From Streptomyces kurssanovii (GTDB lineage: Bacteria; Actinomycetota; Actinomycetes; Streptomycetales; Streptomycetaceae), in the NCBI RefSeq assembly GCF_014649695.1, contig NZ_BMTN01000005.1, positions 124,001 through 188,000 of the forward strand: a stretch of DNA of 64,000 nt, given 5' to 3'. The position numbers and the translations under genes are program-made. Positions 26,735-35,339 of this stretch are shown piece after piece. Under the pieces are notes generated by a model. It made no database searches. It worked only from the letters and a program-made list of their open reading frames with translations, and was not told the DNA's origin. The number at the start of each line of letters is the position of its first letter. Position 1 is the first letter of the stretch.

Positions 26735-27949
26735 TCAGGCGAGCGCGCCCAACGGGTCGTCGAGGACCGGCTGCCAGGCGAGTTCCGCCGCGCCGACGAG
26801 GCTGTTGTGGTCGAGGGTGCAGGCCAGGATGGGGACGCCGCCGCTTCTGCCCCACAGGCTGCGGTCGGCGACCACGGCCCGCAGCCGGTCGGGGTCGGCG
26901 TCCAGCAGTTCCCGGTGCAGACCGCCCAGGATGATGCGGTCCGGGTTGAGGATGTTGACGAGGCCGGCCAGCCCCAGCCCCAGCCGGTCGATGAGCTCCT
27001 CCGCCGCGGCGCGCACGGACGGGTCGCCGTACTCCTCGCGGAGCAGATCCCTGGCCCGTTGCAGCAGGGACACCTCAGGGCCGGGGTTGCGGCCCGCCGC
27101 GGTGAGGAAGGCGAGCGGGTCCGTCTCGACGTCGAGGCAGCCCCGGCTGCCGCAGTGGCAGGGGCGGCCCTCCGGGTTCACCGTGAGGTGCCCGACCTCG
27201 AGCGCCAGTCCGGAACTTCCGCTGTGCAGGCGTCCGTCGAGCACCAGCGCACCGCCGACGCCGCGGTGGCCGGTGGCGACGCACAGCAGGTGCTGTGCGC
27301 CCCGGCCGGCGCCGTGCCGGTGTTCTGCTAGGGCCGCGAGGTTGACGTCGTTGCCGGTGAAGGCGGGTCCCGCGATGCCCGCCGCACTCACCCGCCCGGC
27401 GAAGATCTCCCGCACGGGAGCCCCGGCCGGCCAGGCCAGGTGCAGCGGGTTCAGTGCGGTTCCCTCCGGTTCCGCGACCGCGGACGGCACGGCGAGTCCG
27501 GCGCCGACGCAGCGGCGGCCGCTGCGGCGCAGCAGTTCGGCGCCGGCGTCGACGACCTCGCCGAGCACCTGGGCGGGATCGGCCTGGACGGTGACGCAGC
27601 CGGGTGCGGTGGCGACGATCCGGCCGCCGAGACCGACGAGTGCCGCGCGGAACCCGTCGGCGTGCACCTGTGCGGCGAGGACGACCGGGCCGGTGTCGTT
27701 GACGGACAACCGGTGGGAGGGGCGGCCCTGCGAGCCGGCCGCCGCGCCGGGCCGGGAGTCGACGCGGATCAGGCCGAGGGCTTCCAGTTCCGCCGCGACG
27801 GCCCCGGCGGTGGCGCGGGTGACACCGAGCTCGGCCGTGAGCACGGCACGCGTGGGCGCACGTCCGGTGTGGACCAGCTCCAGGGCGGGGCCGAGTGCAC
27901 TGCGGCCCCTCTCGAGTCTCGTCCTGGTGGTCGTCGCCTTGCCGTTCAT
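26735..27949 (-). CDS. ROK-family transcriptional repressor
   Basis: 404 aa. N-terminal winged HTH (residues ~15-65: GPALELVHTGRAPTRAVLTAELGVTRATAGAVAAELEALGLI), then an actin-like ROK sugar-binding domain with VLAAQVHADG, GLALEVGHLTVNPEG and the zinc motif CHCGSRGCLD. The regulator type (NagC/XylR) binds sugars and releases DNA. Divergent from the MFS gene; the 97-bp gap contains both promoters, so the MFS transporter is the likely target. Confidence 0.92.
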   Translation of the reverse strand: MNGKATTTRTRLERGRSALGPALELVHTGRAPTRAVLTAELGVTRATAGAVAAELEALGLIRVDSRPGAAAGSQGRPSHRLSVNDTGPVVLAAQVHADGFRAALVGLGGRIVATAPGCVTVQADPAQVLGEVVDAGAELLRRSGRRCVGAGLAVPSAVAEPEGTALNPLHLAWPAGAPVREIFAGRVSAAGIAGPAFTGNDVNLAALAEHRHGAGRGAQHLLCVATGHRGVGGALVLDGRLHSGSSGLALEVGHLTVNPEGRPCHCGSRGCLDVETDPLAFLTAAGRNPGPEVSLLQRARDLLREEYGDPSVRAAAEELIDRLGLGLAGLVNILNPDRIILGGLHRELLDADPDRLRAVVADRSLWGRSGGVPILACTLDHNSLVGAAELAWQPVLDDPLGALA

Positions 27950-28010
27950 GGAGGCGAGTCTCCCATGATCCCGGAGGTGCGAGCGCTGCCGTGCGGGGAA
28001 TCCGGCCGCC

Positions 28011-28040
28011 TTGAAAGGAACCGGCCGTACCCCCTATCCT
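28011..28040 (+). promoter_or_regulatory. Sigma-70-type promoter of the MFS gene
   Basis: TTGAAA at 28011-28016, an 18-bp spacer, and TATCCT at 28035-28040. The GTG start follows 6 nt later, so the transcript should be leaderless. Confidence 0.6.
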
Positions 28041-28046
28041 CACTTT

Positions 28047-29270
28047 GTGCCGCTACTAAACAAACTCCGGACAGTCGTACCGGGCGGACCCGGCGGAGAC
28101 CCCGCCCCCGTCTCCCTGTCCCACCTCCGCGTCGCCCTCACCGTCTTCTTCGCACTCGACGGCTTCCTCTTCGCCGGCTGGGTCGTCCGCATCCCGGCGA
28201 TCAAGCAGCAGACCGGCTCGTCCGCGAGCGACCTCGGTCTCGCCCTCCTCGGGGTCTCGGCCGGCGCCGTCGTCACGATGACCCTCACCGGCCGGCTCTG
28301 CCGCCGCTTCGGCAGCCACTCCGTCACCGTCACCAGTGCCGTGCTGCTGTCCTTGAGCATGGCACTGCCGCCGCTCACGCACTCCGCACCGGCGCTCGGC
28401 CTGGTACTCCTCGTCTTCGGCGCCGCATACGGCGGAATCAACGTCGCCATGAACAGCGCCGCCGTCGACCTCGTCAGGACGATGCGACGGCCCGTCATGC
28501 CCGGCTTCCACGCGGCGTTCAGCCTCGGCGGCATGCTCGGCGCGGGCCTCGGCGGCCTCGTCGCGGGGGGCCTGTCCCCCACCACCCACCTGCTCGCCCT
28601 CACCGGCATCGGGCTCCTGGTCACCGCCGTTGCCGGGCCCGTACTGCTCCGCCACCCCGCGCCCACGGCCAGGACGCCGACAGCGTCCCCCGCACCGCGC
28701 CGCCTCGAGGGCCGCACCCGCCGGCTCGTGGTGCTCTTCGGCGTGATCGCGCTGTGCACCGCGTACGGAGAGGGTGCGATGGCCGACTGGAGCGCGCTGC
28801 ACCTCGAGCAGGACCTGAACGCCCGCCCGGGTCTCGCCGCCGCGGGCTACTCCCTGTTCGCGCTGACCATGACCGTCGGGCGGCTGAGCGGCACGGCGAT
28901 GCTCGAACGGTTCGGCCAGACCCGCACGCTCGTCCTCGGCGGGGCGACCGCCGCCGCCGGCATGCTGATCGGCGCCCTCGGGAACTCGGTGTGGGTGGCC
29001 CTGGCCGGTTTCGCCGTCGCGGGGCTGGGCCTGGCGAACATCTTCCCCGTGGCCGTCGGACGGGCCGGCGAGCTCGCGGGTTCCGGCGGTGTCGCCGCCG
29101 CGTCGACCCTCGGATACGGCGGCATGCTGCTCGGCCCGCCCGCGATCGGCTTCCTCGCCGACTGGTTCTCGCTGCCCGTGGCGCTGACGACGGTGGCCGT
29201 GCTCGCTGCCTGCGCCGCGGCGATCGCGTACGGCGCTCGTGGCGCCGCCGTTCACAAGGCGGTCGAGTAG
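28047..29270 (+). CDS. MFS transporter (YbjJ/FucP-like)
   Basis: Major facilitator superfamily protein, 407 aa from the GTG at 28047, with 12 hydrophobic helices. LRVALTVFFALDGFLFAGWVVRIPAIKQQTG at the N-terminus and TGRLCRRFGSHSVT (A-like motif between helices 2 and 3) fit the group. GAAYGGINVAMNSAAVDL and PGFHAAFSLGGMLGAGLGG are characteristic of the YbjJ-type subgroup. Substrate unknown; a sugar or sugar derivative is suggested by the divergent ROK repressor. The promoter lies 6 nt before the GTG. Confidence 0.9.
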   Translation: MPLLNKLRTVVPGGPGGDPAPVSLSHLRVALTVFFALDGFLFAGWVVRIPAIKQQTGSSASDLGLALLGVSAGAVVTMTLTGRLCRRFGSHSVTVTSAVLLSLSMALPPLTHSAPALGLVLLVFGAAYGGINVAMNSAAVDLVRTMRRPVMPGFHAAFSLGGMLGAGLGGLVAGGLSPTTHLLALTGIGLLVTAVAGPVLLRHPAPTARTPTASPAPRRLEGRTRRLVVLFGVIALCTAYGEGAMADWSALHLEQDLNARPGLAAAGYSLFALTMTVGRLSGTAMLERFGQTRTLVLGGATAAAGMLIGALGNSVWVALAGFAVAGLGLANIFPVAVGRAGELAGSGGVAAASTLGYGGMLLGPPAIGFLADWFSLPVALTTVAVLAACAAAIAYGARGAAVHKAVE

Positions 29271-29332
29271 CGCTGCTCAGGCTGCCCGGTCCGGCCGTCG
29301 CAGCATGGAAACACGATCACACGGGAGAAGCC

Positions 29333-29416
29333 ATGCACGCACGACGGACCGCCCTCGGCCCCTTCACCCGGCTGCTCAGGAGCGCAACGGGCGCGATCCG
29401 CCCGCGCGCTGTCTGA
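29333..29416 (+). CDS. Putative 27-aa basic peptide
   Basis: Small ORF starting at ATG 29333 with GGGAGAAG just upstream, encoding MHARRTALGPFTRLL... with 6 Arg and no acidic residue. It lies between the MFS gene and the MDMPI-type gene. The good ribosome site and codon pattern suggest translation, but no family is recognised and chance is possible. Confidence 0.35.
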   Translation: MHARRTALGPFTRLLRSATGAIRPRAV

Positions 29417-29462
29417 CGGCGCCCCCTCGAGAGCAGGGCGGTCCGCTGGCACAATCGGCGTC

Positions 29463-30206
29463 ATGGAGACCTCTGCCCTGATCAAGTCGCTCGTCCAGGA
29501 GGGCCAGTTGATGGCCCTCGCCGCCGAGGAGGCGGGTCCGGACGCCGCGGTGCCCACCTGCCCGGCGTGGCAGGTTCGCCACCTGCTGCGGCACACGGGG
29601 ATGGTGCACCGCTGGGCAACGGTCTTCGTCGCGGAGGGCTGCACCGAGTACCGCCCGGGCGCCGGTGAACCGGATCTTGACGGCGACGAGCTGCTCGAAT
29701 GGTTCCGCGAGGGGCACGGGCTGCTGGTGGGCGCACTCAGCGAGGCCGCGCCGGACGTGGACTGCTGGTCGTTCCTGCCCGCGCCGTCGCCGCTCCACTT
29801 CTGGGCACGGCGGCAGGCCCATGAGACGGCCGTCCATCGTGCGGACGCCCGGTCCGCGGCCGGCGGCGACCTGGGTGATGTCGCGCCCGACTTCGCCGTG
29901 GACGGCATCGACGAACTGCTGTCGGCGTTCCACGCCCGGGGCAAGAGCCGGGTGCGCACCGAGACGCCCAAGGTGCTGCGCGTCAGGACCACGGACACGG
30001 GCGACGTGTGGACCGTACGGCTGTCCCCGGAGCCGCCGCGTACCGGACACACGGAGGAAGGCCCCGCCGACTGCGAGGTCAGCGGCACCGCGGAGCGCCT
30101 CTATCTGACGCTGTGGAACCGGCTTCCCCTCGACGCCGTGTCCGTCACCGGTGACGCCGGGCTGGCGCGCCTGTGGCGGGAGCAGTCGGGCATCACCTGG
30201 TCGTAG
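29463..30206 (+). CDS. Maleylpyruvate isomerase-family mycothiol-dependent enzyme
   Basis: 247-aa DinB-like four-helix protein. N-terminal MDMPI module with CPAWQVRHLLRHTGMVHRWA (His of the metal site) and the HETAVHRADA motif, supplying the His/Glu/His metal ligands; SCP2-like C-terminal domain (VWTVRLSPEP, CEVSGTAERLYLTLWNRLPLDAVSVTGDAG). The founding enzyme isomerises maleylpyruvate with mycothiol; most relatives have unknown substrates. CACAAT at 29450-29455 lies 7 nt before the ATG, possibly a leaderless promoter. Confidence 0.85.
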   Translation: METSALIKSLVQEGQLMALAAEEAGPDAAVPTCPAWQVRHLLRHTGMVHRWATVFVAEGCTEYRPGAGEPDLDGDELLEWFREGHGLLVGALSEAAPDVDCWSFLPAPSPLHFWARRQAHETAVHRADARSAAGGDLGDVAPDFAVDGIDELLSAFHARGKSRVRTETPKVLRVRTTDTGDVWTVRLSPEPPRTGHTEEGPADCEVSGTAERLYLTLWNRLPLDAVSVTGDAGLARLWREQSGITWS

Positions 30207-30235
30207 TCCCGGCGCTCACTCCTAGGCGGTCGCGG

Positions 30236-31084
30236 TCAGCGATGGCTGCCGCCCCGGCGCTCCTGGTCAGGAACGGTGGCCGGGGCGAGGGGTGCGTTCG
30301 GCCGGGATGCCGCGGCGGCGCATTGCATGGCCGTGAGCCTGTGGACGAACCGGATCGCGAGCGCGGCGGCGATGATGTCCAAGGCCTCGGCGGCGACGAG
30401 CAGTTCGGTGGCGGACACGATGTCCACCGGCGCCTCTGCCGCCACGTATCGGCGTTCGGCCACCTTCATGGCGAGCCAGGCCCCGACGTAGGCGGCCCAC
30501 CACAGGTTCACCGGGGTACGAGGCTGGTGCTCGTCGCCTGCGTGCGGCCGGGAACGGCTCGCCGTCCAGACCTGCGCGGCGATGCTTCGGGGGATCCACA
30601 GGTTGGCGATCGGAATGAACCATGCGCCGATCGCCCAGCCCGTGCCGCGCGTGAGCACATCGGGCGCCAGGAGGGCCGCGTTCTTCGTGACGCGGTGGAA
30701 CCAGATGATGAAGACCACCGCGGTGGCGAGGAAGGCCATCATCTGGAAAGAGGTGGTGTAGTACATGAGCTGGTCCGCTTGTTCGCCCTCCTCCACCGTG
30801 TACGTGGCGAACGGCTTGAACTCGGTGTCCGCGAACAGCGCGCGCATATTGAGGAGGGCACCGATCGACGCGATGTCGGTGAGCGCCGCGAGACCCAGCA
30901 GGACCATCACTGCCCGCCCCAGCCCGAGCGGCGAGCGCGGAAGCGCGGCGGCCGGCACCGGCGTAGGCGTCAAGGACGAGGCGACTGCCGCCGTTCCCGC
31001 GGCCGCCTTGGTGAACAGGCAGTCGGCACAGCGACCGTCCTCGGTCGTCGCCGTCTGTCTACGGCAGTTGGAACACAGCAGCAT
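30236..31084 (-). CDS. DUF4328 membrane protein with N-terminal zinc ribbon
   Basis: 282 aa from the ATG at 31084. Residues 4-22 contain CSNC and CADC pairs (CxxC...CxxC), a probable zinc ribbon; then a Thr/Pro-rich linker and five to six membrane helices. YTTSFQMMAFLATAVVFIIWFHRVTKNAALLAPDVL and GWAIGAWFIPIANLWIPRSIAAQVW are the hallmark of DUF4328. Function unknown. The frame extends upstream but includes a repetitive low-complexity region. Confidence 0.85.
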   Translation of the reverse strand: MLLCSNCRRQTATTEDGRCADCLFTKAAAGTAAVASSLTPTPVPAAALPRSPLGLGRAVMVLLGLAALTDIASIGALLNMRALFADTEFKPFATYTVEEGEQADQLMYYTTSFQMMAFLATAVVFIIWFHRVTKNAALLAPDVLTRGTGWAIGAWFIPIANLWIPRSIAAQVWTASRSRPHAGDEHQPRTPVNLWWAAYVGAWLAMKVAERRYVAAEAPVDIVSATELLVAAEALDIIAAALAIRFVHRLTAMQCAAAASRPNAPLAPATVPDQERRGGSHR

Positions 31085-31478
31085 GGCGGAGCAGCCCCCC
31101 AGAAAGCGAATGGACCGGAACCCCTCCCCAGAGGCCCCTCGCGTGGACGCGAGCGGACGCACACACGGGCGGCCGCCTGCGGACGGTACGCCCGTACGGC
31201 TCCTGCCGTCCAGTGCGAATCCCCAGCTCAGGACGGGGGGCGGCGCGCGCGGATACGGATCCGTCCGTATCGCCGTCGCGCCCGCCGGCGGGTCACCGTT
31301 CCGGAGAACGCCACTACGGCGTGACCGGAGAGGCCCCTCCTCCGGCGCGGCCATGTCCGGTCCCGAACTCACGGCGTCCCGGCTGTCGACACCGAGGTGT
31401 CCGATGTACGCCCAGAGGTCGCGGTGCTGGCGCGCCCCTCCCGGGCGGCATTCGCGGAGACCCGCGGCGGGCCGTGTC
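31085..31478. other. 394-bp intergenic region
   Basis: Lies between the DUF4328 start and the response-regulator stop, both on the minus strand. It should contain the DUF4328 promoter. CCGGAG (31325-31330) and CTCCGG (31340-31345) form a 6-bp stem that may end the two-component operon. No gene is supported. Confidence 0.45.
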
Positions 31479-32144
31479 TCAGCCGAGCCAGCCGGGCCGC
31501 ACCAAGCCCGATTCGTAGGCGAGGACGACGAGTTGGGCCCGGTCGCGGGCACCGAGCTTCACCATGGTGCGGCTGACGTGCGTCTTGGCGGTGAGCGGGC
31601 TGACGACCAGGCGACGGGCGATCTCCTCGTTGGACAGGCCGATGCCGACCAGGGCCATGACCTCCCGTTCGCGTTCCGTGAGTTCGCCGAGTCCCTGGGC
31701 CTCGGCGGGGCCCTTGGAGCGGGCGGCGAACTCGGCGATCAGACGGCGTGTCACGCCGGGCGACAGCAGCGCGTCCCCTTCCACCACCGCCCTTACCGCG
31801 CGGAGCAGTTCCTCCGGTTCGGTGTCCTTCACCAGGAAGCCGGAGGCGCCCGAGCGGATGGCCTCGAAGACGTACTCGTCGAGCTCGAAAGTGGTGAGCA
31901 TGACCACCTTCACGTCCGCCAGGCGCTCGTCGCCCGTGATCCGGCGGGTGGCGGCCAGGCCGTCCATGAGCGGCATCCTGATGTCCATCAGCACTACGTC
32001 CGGGCGCAGTTCGCCCACCAGGCGCACCGCTTCCTCGCCGTCGGACGCCTCGCCCACGACCTCGATGTCGGTCTGGGCGTCCAGCAGCGCCCGGAAACCG
32101 GCCCTGACCAGCATCTGATCGTCGGCGAGCACGACACGGATCAC
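31479..32144 (-). CDS. NarL-type response regulator
   Basis: 221 aa. Receiver domain with D8-D9 acidic pair, phospho-acceptor D54, the Thr switch in MLTTFE and the conserved Lys of FLVKD. The C-terminal LuxR-type HTH begins at about residue 152: LGELTEREREVMALVGIGLSNEEIARRLVVSPLTAKTHVSRTMVKLGARDRAQLVVLAYESGLV. The ATG overlaps the kinase stop by 4 bp, so the pair is coupled. Target genes are unknown; none of the neighbours is an obvious output. Confidence 0.95.
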   Translation of the reverse strand: MIRVVLADDQMLVRAGFRALLDAQTDIEVVGEASDGEEAVRLVGELRPDVVLMDIRMPLMDGLAATRRITGDERLADVKVVMLTTFELDEYVFEAIRSGASGFLVKDTEPEELLRAVRAVVEGDALLSPGVTRRLIAEFAARSKGPAEAQGLGELTEREREVMALVGIGLSNEEIARRLVVSPLTAKTHVSRTMVKLGARDRAQLVVLAYESGLVRPGWLG

Positions 32145-33400
32145 GGCGACTCCTTGGCCTGCGCGGGAAGGTCGGCGAGGACCCGGAAACCGCCGTCCGG
32201 CCGGGGACCCGCCTTGATGGTGCCACCGAGCGCGCCGGCCCGCTCCCGCATACCGATCAGACCGTTGCCGCTGCCGCCGGCGTCGGCGTCGGACCCGGTC
32301 GCGGGCCCCTCGTCGTCGACCTGGAGGGCGAGCCTGCCGGGCGAGTACGTGATCCGCACGCGGGCGGTACGTGAGCCCGAGTGCCGCACGACGTTGGTCA
32401 GGGCCTCCTGGACGATGCGGAAGGCCGCCAGGTCGGTGCCGGGCGCGAGCGCCGCCGGTTCCCCGACCCGCTCGACGTCGACGGTGAGGCCGGCGCCGGC
32501 GGCCTGTTCGACCAGTTCCGGCAGACGGTCGAGGCCCGGGGCGGGGGCGCGGGGCGCGTCGCCGGGGGTTCGGAGCGTGTCGAGGACCTGGCGTACTTCG
32601 CCCAGGGCCTCCTTGCTCGCCGCCTTGATGGTGGTCAGGGCGCTGCGGGCCTGCTCCGGGTCGGAGTCGAGCAGCGCGAGGCCGACCCCCGCCTGAACGT
32701 TGATGACGGAGATCGAGTGCGCGAGGACGTCGTGGAGTTCGCGGGCGATGCGCAGCCGTTCCTCGTCCGCCCGGCGTCGTTCCGCGGCGGCGCGCTCGGC
32801 ACGTTCCCGTGCCCAGACCTCGCGCCGCACCCGCACCAGCTCGGACGCGGCGACGATCGCGATCACCCAGGCGGTGATGAACACCTCCTGGCCCCAGGGT
32901 GCGGCGTCGTCACCGCCCGGGGGCAGGTACCGGTACAGCCAGTGCGCGATCAGCAGGTGCCCGGCCCAGAGCAGGCCGATGGCCCACCAGGCGGCGCGCC
33001 GGTGCCCCGCGACGATCGCGGCGAAGCAGGCGACGGCGATGGTGAGGAAGACCGGCCCGTACGGATAGCCGGCGGCGAAGTACACGAACGCGACGGCGCA
33101 GACGCCGAAGACGGTGACGACGGGATACCGCTTCCGCAGCAGAAGCAGCGCCGGTCCGGCGAGGAGGAGGACCCGCGCGAACACGTCGAGCGGCTCGCGG
33201 GTGTCCTGCTGTCCCTCGGCGGCGAAGCCCGTGCCGACCATGACGAAGACGGCGAGCGCGAGGGTCGACAGCCACGGGACGCGTGCGCTGTCGTGCCGGT
33301 CCTCGAAGGCCCGCCTCCAGGGCGGACCACCCCGGGACCACGGCGGCCCACCGCGTGACCAGGGCGGACCTCCGTGGTTTCCGGTGTGCTGCTGTTCCAT
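32141..33400 (-). CDS. NarL-type sensor histidine kinase
   Basis: 419 aa. A 30-residue N-terminus holds three copies of GGPPWSR/R; then five or six membrane segments (about residues 43-190), with an extracytoplasmic loop around 155-170. A coiled segment (RERAERAAAERRRADEER) leads to the HisKA_3 box with H223 (ARELHDVLAHSISVINVQAG). The HATPase domain has the N-box QEALTNVVRHSG and NGLIGMRERAGALGGTIK. The Streptomyces pattern of kinase upstream of regulator with a 4-bp overlap is kept. The signal is unknown. Confidence 0.93.
   Translation of the reverse strand: MEQQHTGNHGGPPWSRGGPPWSRGGPPWRRAFEDRHDSARVPWLSTLALAVFVMVGTGFAAEGQQDTREPLDVFARVLLLAGPALLLLRKRYPVVTVFGVCAVAFVYFAAGYPYGPVFLTIAVACFAAIVAGHRRAAWWAIGLLWAGHLLIAHWLYRYLPPGGDDAAPWGQEVFITAWVIAIVAASELVRVRREVWARERAERAAAERRRADEERLRIARELHDVLAHSISVINVQAGVGLALLDSDPEQARSALTTIKAASKEALGEVRQVLDTLRTPGDAPRAPAPGLDRLPELVEQAAGAGLTVDVERVGEPAALAPGTDLAAFRIVQEALTNVVRHSGSRTARVRITYSPGRLALQVDDEGPATGSDADAGGSGNGLIGMRERAGALGGTIKAGPRPDGGFRVLADLPAQAKESP
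33318..33377 (-). repeat. 21-bp tandem repeat in the kinase N-terminus
   Basis: Three copies of a ~21-bp unit, encoding GGPPW(S/R)R, lie in the first 30 codons of the histidine kinase. The copies differ at a few positions, consistent with an old tandem duplication. They add a Pro/Trp/Arg-rich cytoplasmic tail. Confidence 0.75.
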
Positions 33401-33986
33401 ACGGCCACGCTAGACCGGCGCGGTCCCCACGGGCGTCAGCCGGGCGTGGCGGTCACGCGTACTCCCGGGGGAGTACGCCGCCGCGTGGCCGACGGCCTCC
33501 AAGAGACCGGCCTCGGTGCGTAGTCGGTGCGTAGTCGGGGCACTGGGCGCGGCGGGCCGGATCGCGCGGCGGGCGCGGGACGGCACGGCATGCTGGATCG
33601 TGGCGGGCACCGGCTCGATGGCCGGCCGGATCGCGCGGCGCGCTGGATCGCGGGGCGGGCGCGGGACGGCACGGCGGGCCGGAACGCGCGGCGGGTGCCG
33701 GATCGCGGGGCGGGTGCGGACCGCGCCGCGGGCTGGATCGCGGGACGGCGCGGCGGGCGCCGGGATCCCGGGGTGCCTGTGCACGTGTCCCGGTCCACGG
33801 GCGCGCGGATCCTGGTCCGGCACCGGTCCCGAGGCCCCCGGGGGCGCGGAGCCGGTCCGGCACGGGTTCCAAGGCCCACCGGCGCGGAACCCGGCGTCCA
33901 CGCGCATATCGGTCCGGCACCGGTCCCGGGGCGCACCGGCGCGGACCCTGATCCGGCGCCGACGCCCCGCACGGGCGGGTACCGCG
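33401..33986. repeat. Gene-less, repeat-rich region
   Basis: 586 bp between two minus-strand genes. About 33540-33770 consists of degenerate units such as GGCGCGGGACGGCACGGC and GGATCGCG; 33795-33965 holds units built around CGGTCCGGCACCGGTCCC. The open frames across it overlap in several phases and translate to low-complexity Arg/Ala/Pro/Gly strings, so I read them as repeat artefacts. Confidence 0.6.
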
Positions 33987-34718
33987 TCAGGATCCGGGGC
34001 TGCTGCCCCGCGGCGTGCCGGCGGACTCAGCCCGCAGTCCCACCTCGTGGGCGATCCGGCTGACGGTGTGCTCGAAGAAGGCCTTCCGGTCGGCGACCAC
34101 GTTGTTGAAGTGGCCGAAGAGCTCGAAGGAGATCGTCCCGAAGACGTGCGACCATGCGGCGACCATCGCGGCGACGACGGCCGGCGGCAGGTCGGGGGCG
34201 ATGTCCGCGGCCATGCGCTCCGCCTCCGCGCGCAGCCCGGCGGACAGCGGCGGCAGCGCGAGACCGTCCGTGCGGTGGGCGTCGCGGACGACGGAGACGA
34301 GCGCGAGGGGGACGCGGGAGGCCGCGGCGATGGTGTCCTCGGGTGCGCTGTAACCGGGGACGGGTGAGCCGTAGACGAGGGCGTACTCGTGCGGGTGGTC
34401 GAGGGCCCAGGCGCGTACGGCGGAACAGGCCGCGGTCCAGCGGGCGCGGTGGCCGGCCGAGGGCGGGGCCGCGGCGAGGGCGGACTCCGCGGCGGCGCCC
34501 GCGGAGTCGTAGGCGTCGACGATCAGGGCGGTGAGCAGGTCGTCGCGACTCGGGAAGTAGCGGTAGAGGGCGGAGGAGGCCATGCCGAGTTCGCGGGCGA
34601 CGGCGCGGAGGGAGAGCTTGGCCGCGCCTTCTGCGGCGAGTTGCGCGCGGGCCTCGTCCTTGATGGCGGCGGTGATCTCGGTGCGGGCCCGTTCCCTGGC
34701 CCCTCGGATGGTGCTCAT
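33987..34718 (-). CDS. TetR-family regulator (TetR_C_13/WHG type)
   Basis: 243 aa from the ATG at 34718. HTH: EITAAIKDEARAQLAAEGAAKLSLRAVARELGMASSALYRYFPSRDDLLTALIVDAYDSAG. The C-terminal domain has AVRAWALDHPHEYALVYGSPVPGY, the signature of the actinobacterial TetR_C_13 group. It is divergent from the nitroreductase-like gene; palindromes in the 171-bp gap are its likely targets. A start 23 codons upstream is open but lacks a ribosome site. Confidence 0.9.
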   Translation of the reverse strand: MSTIRGARERARTEITAAIKDEARAQLAAEGAAKLSLRAVARELGMASSALYRYFPSRDDLLTALIVDAYDSAGAAAESALAAAPPSAGHRARWTAACSAVRAWALDHPHEYALVYGSPVPGYSAPEDTIAAASRVPLALVSVVRDAHRTDGLALPPLSAGLRAEAERMAADIAPDLPPAVVAAMVAAWSHVFGTISFELFGHFNNVVADRKAFFEHTVSRIAHEVGLRAESAGTPRGSSPGS

Positions 34719-34760
34719 GGTGGAACACTCTGTCAGGTTCCAGAGCAGTAGCCAACAACG

Positions 34761-34827
34761 AGAGCAGTGCTCTTGCTTTGCTGCCACGAAGCGTGCACAC
34801 TGATCTCAAGCGAGAGCGGTGCTCTCG
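34761..34827. promoter_or_regulatory. Two AGAGC-N3-GCTCT operators between divergent genes
   Basis: AGAGCagtGCTCT at 34761-34773, and CGAGAGCggtGCTCTCG at 34811-34827, the latter a perfect 7-bp inverted repeat with a 3-nt spacer. Both lie between tetR and the nitroreductase-like gene. They are probable binding sites of the TetR protein. Confidence 0.7.
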
Positions 34828-34889
34828 AAATGAAGCACCGGTCAGGGATCAAGTCACCGGACGAACCGGTCCAGCACAGGGAGAACGCC

Positions 34890-35339
34890 ATGCCGCAGGC
34901 GCACTACATCAAGCCCAACCGGTTCGACACGATCCTGAACAACGCCGTCGGCTGGCTCGCCCGCCGGGGCATCAGCCTCATGGGCACGGCGGAGCTCTCC
35001 GTCCGCGGCCGGACCAGCGGGGAGTGGCGCGCCATCCCCGTCAACCCGCTTCCCTACGACGGGGGCCCGTACCTGATCTCCGCCCGTGGCCACTCCCAGT
35101 GGGTACGCAACCTCCGCGCCGCCGGTGGCGGGCAGCTCAAGGTCGGCCGCAGAACGCAGCAGTTCACGGCCGTGGAGCTCCCCGACGACCAGAAGCCGGA
35201 CCTGCTGCGCACCTACCTCGAGCGCTGGGGGTGGGAGGTCGGCCGCTTCTTCGGCGAGGTCGACGCCCGGTCCACGGACGAGGAGCTGCTCGCGGCGGCC
35301 CACCGGCACCCCGTCTTCCGGATCACCGTCACGGGGTAG
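34890..35339 (+). CDS. Nitroreductase-family deazaflavin-dependent oxidoreductase
   Basis: 149-aa split-barrel protein of the DUF385/Ddn type, which uses F420H2. Start at ATG 34890 with AGGGAGAACG just upstream. Visible motifs: PNRFDTILNNAVGWLARRGISLMGTAELSVRGRTSGEWRAIPVNPLPYDGGPYLISARGHSQWVRNLRAAGGGQL, matching the conserved F420-binding core (RTSGEWR). It is the likely target of the divergent TetR. Substrate unknown. Confidence 0.9.
   Translation: MPQAHYIKPNRFDTILNNAVGWLARRGISLMGTAELSVRGRTSGEWRAIPVNPLPYDGGPYLISARGHSQWVRNLRAAGGGQLKVGRRTQQFTAVELPDDQKPDLLRTYLERWGWEVGRFFGEVDARSTDEELLAAAHRHPVFRITVTG

Noticed and set aside
33410-33972. Three overlapping minus-strand ORFs (155-178 aa) in the repeat block
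   Set aside because: Same repeats read in three frames; low complexity and no codon bias.
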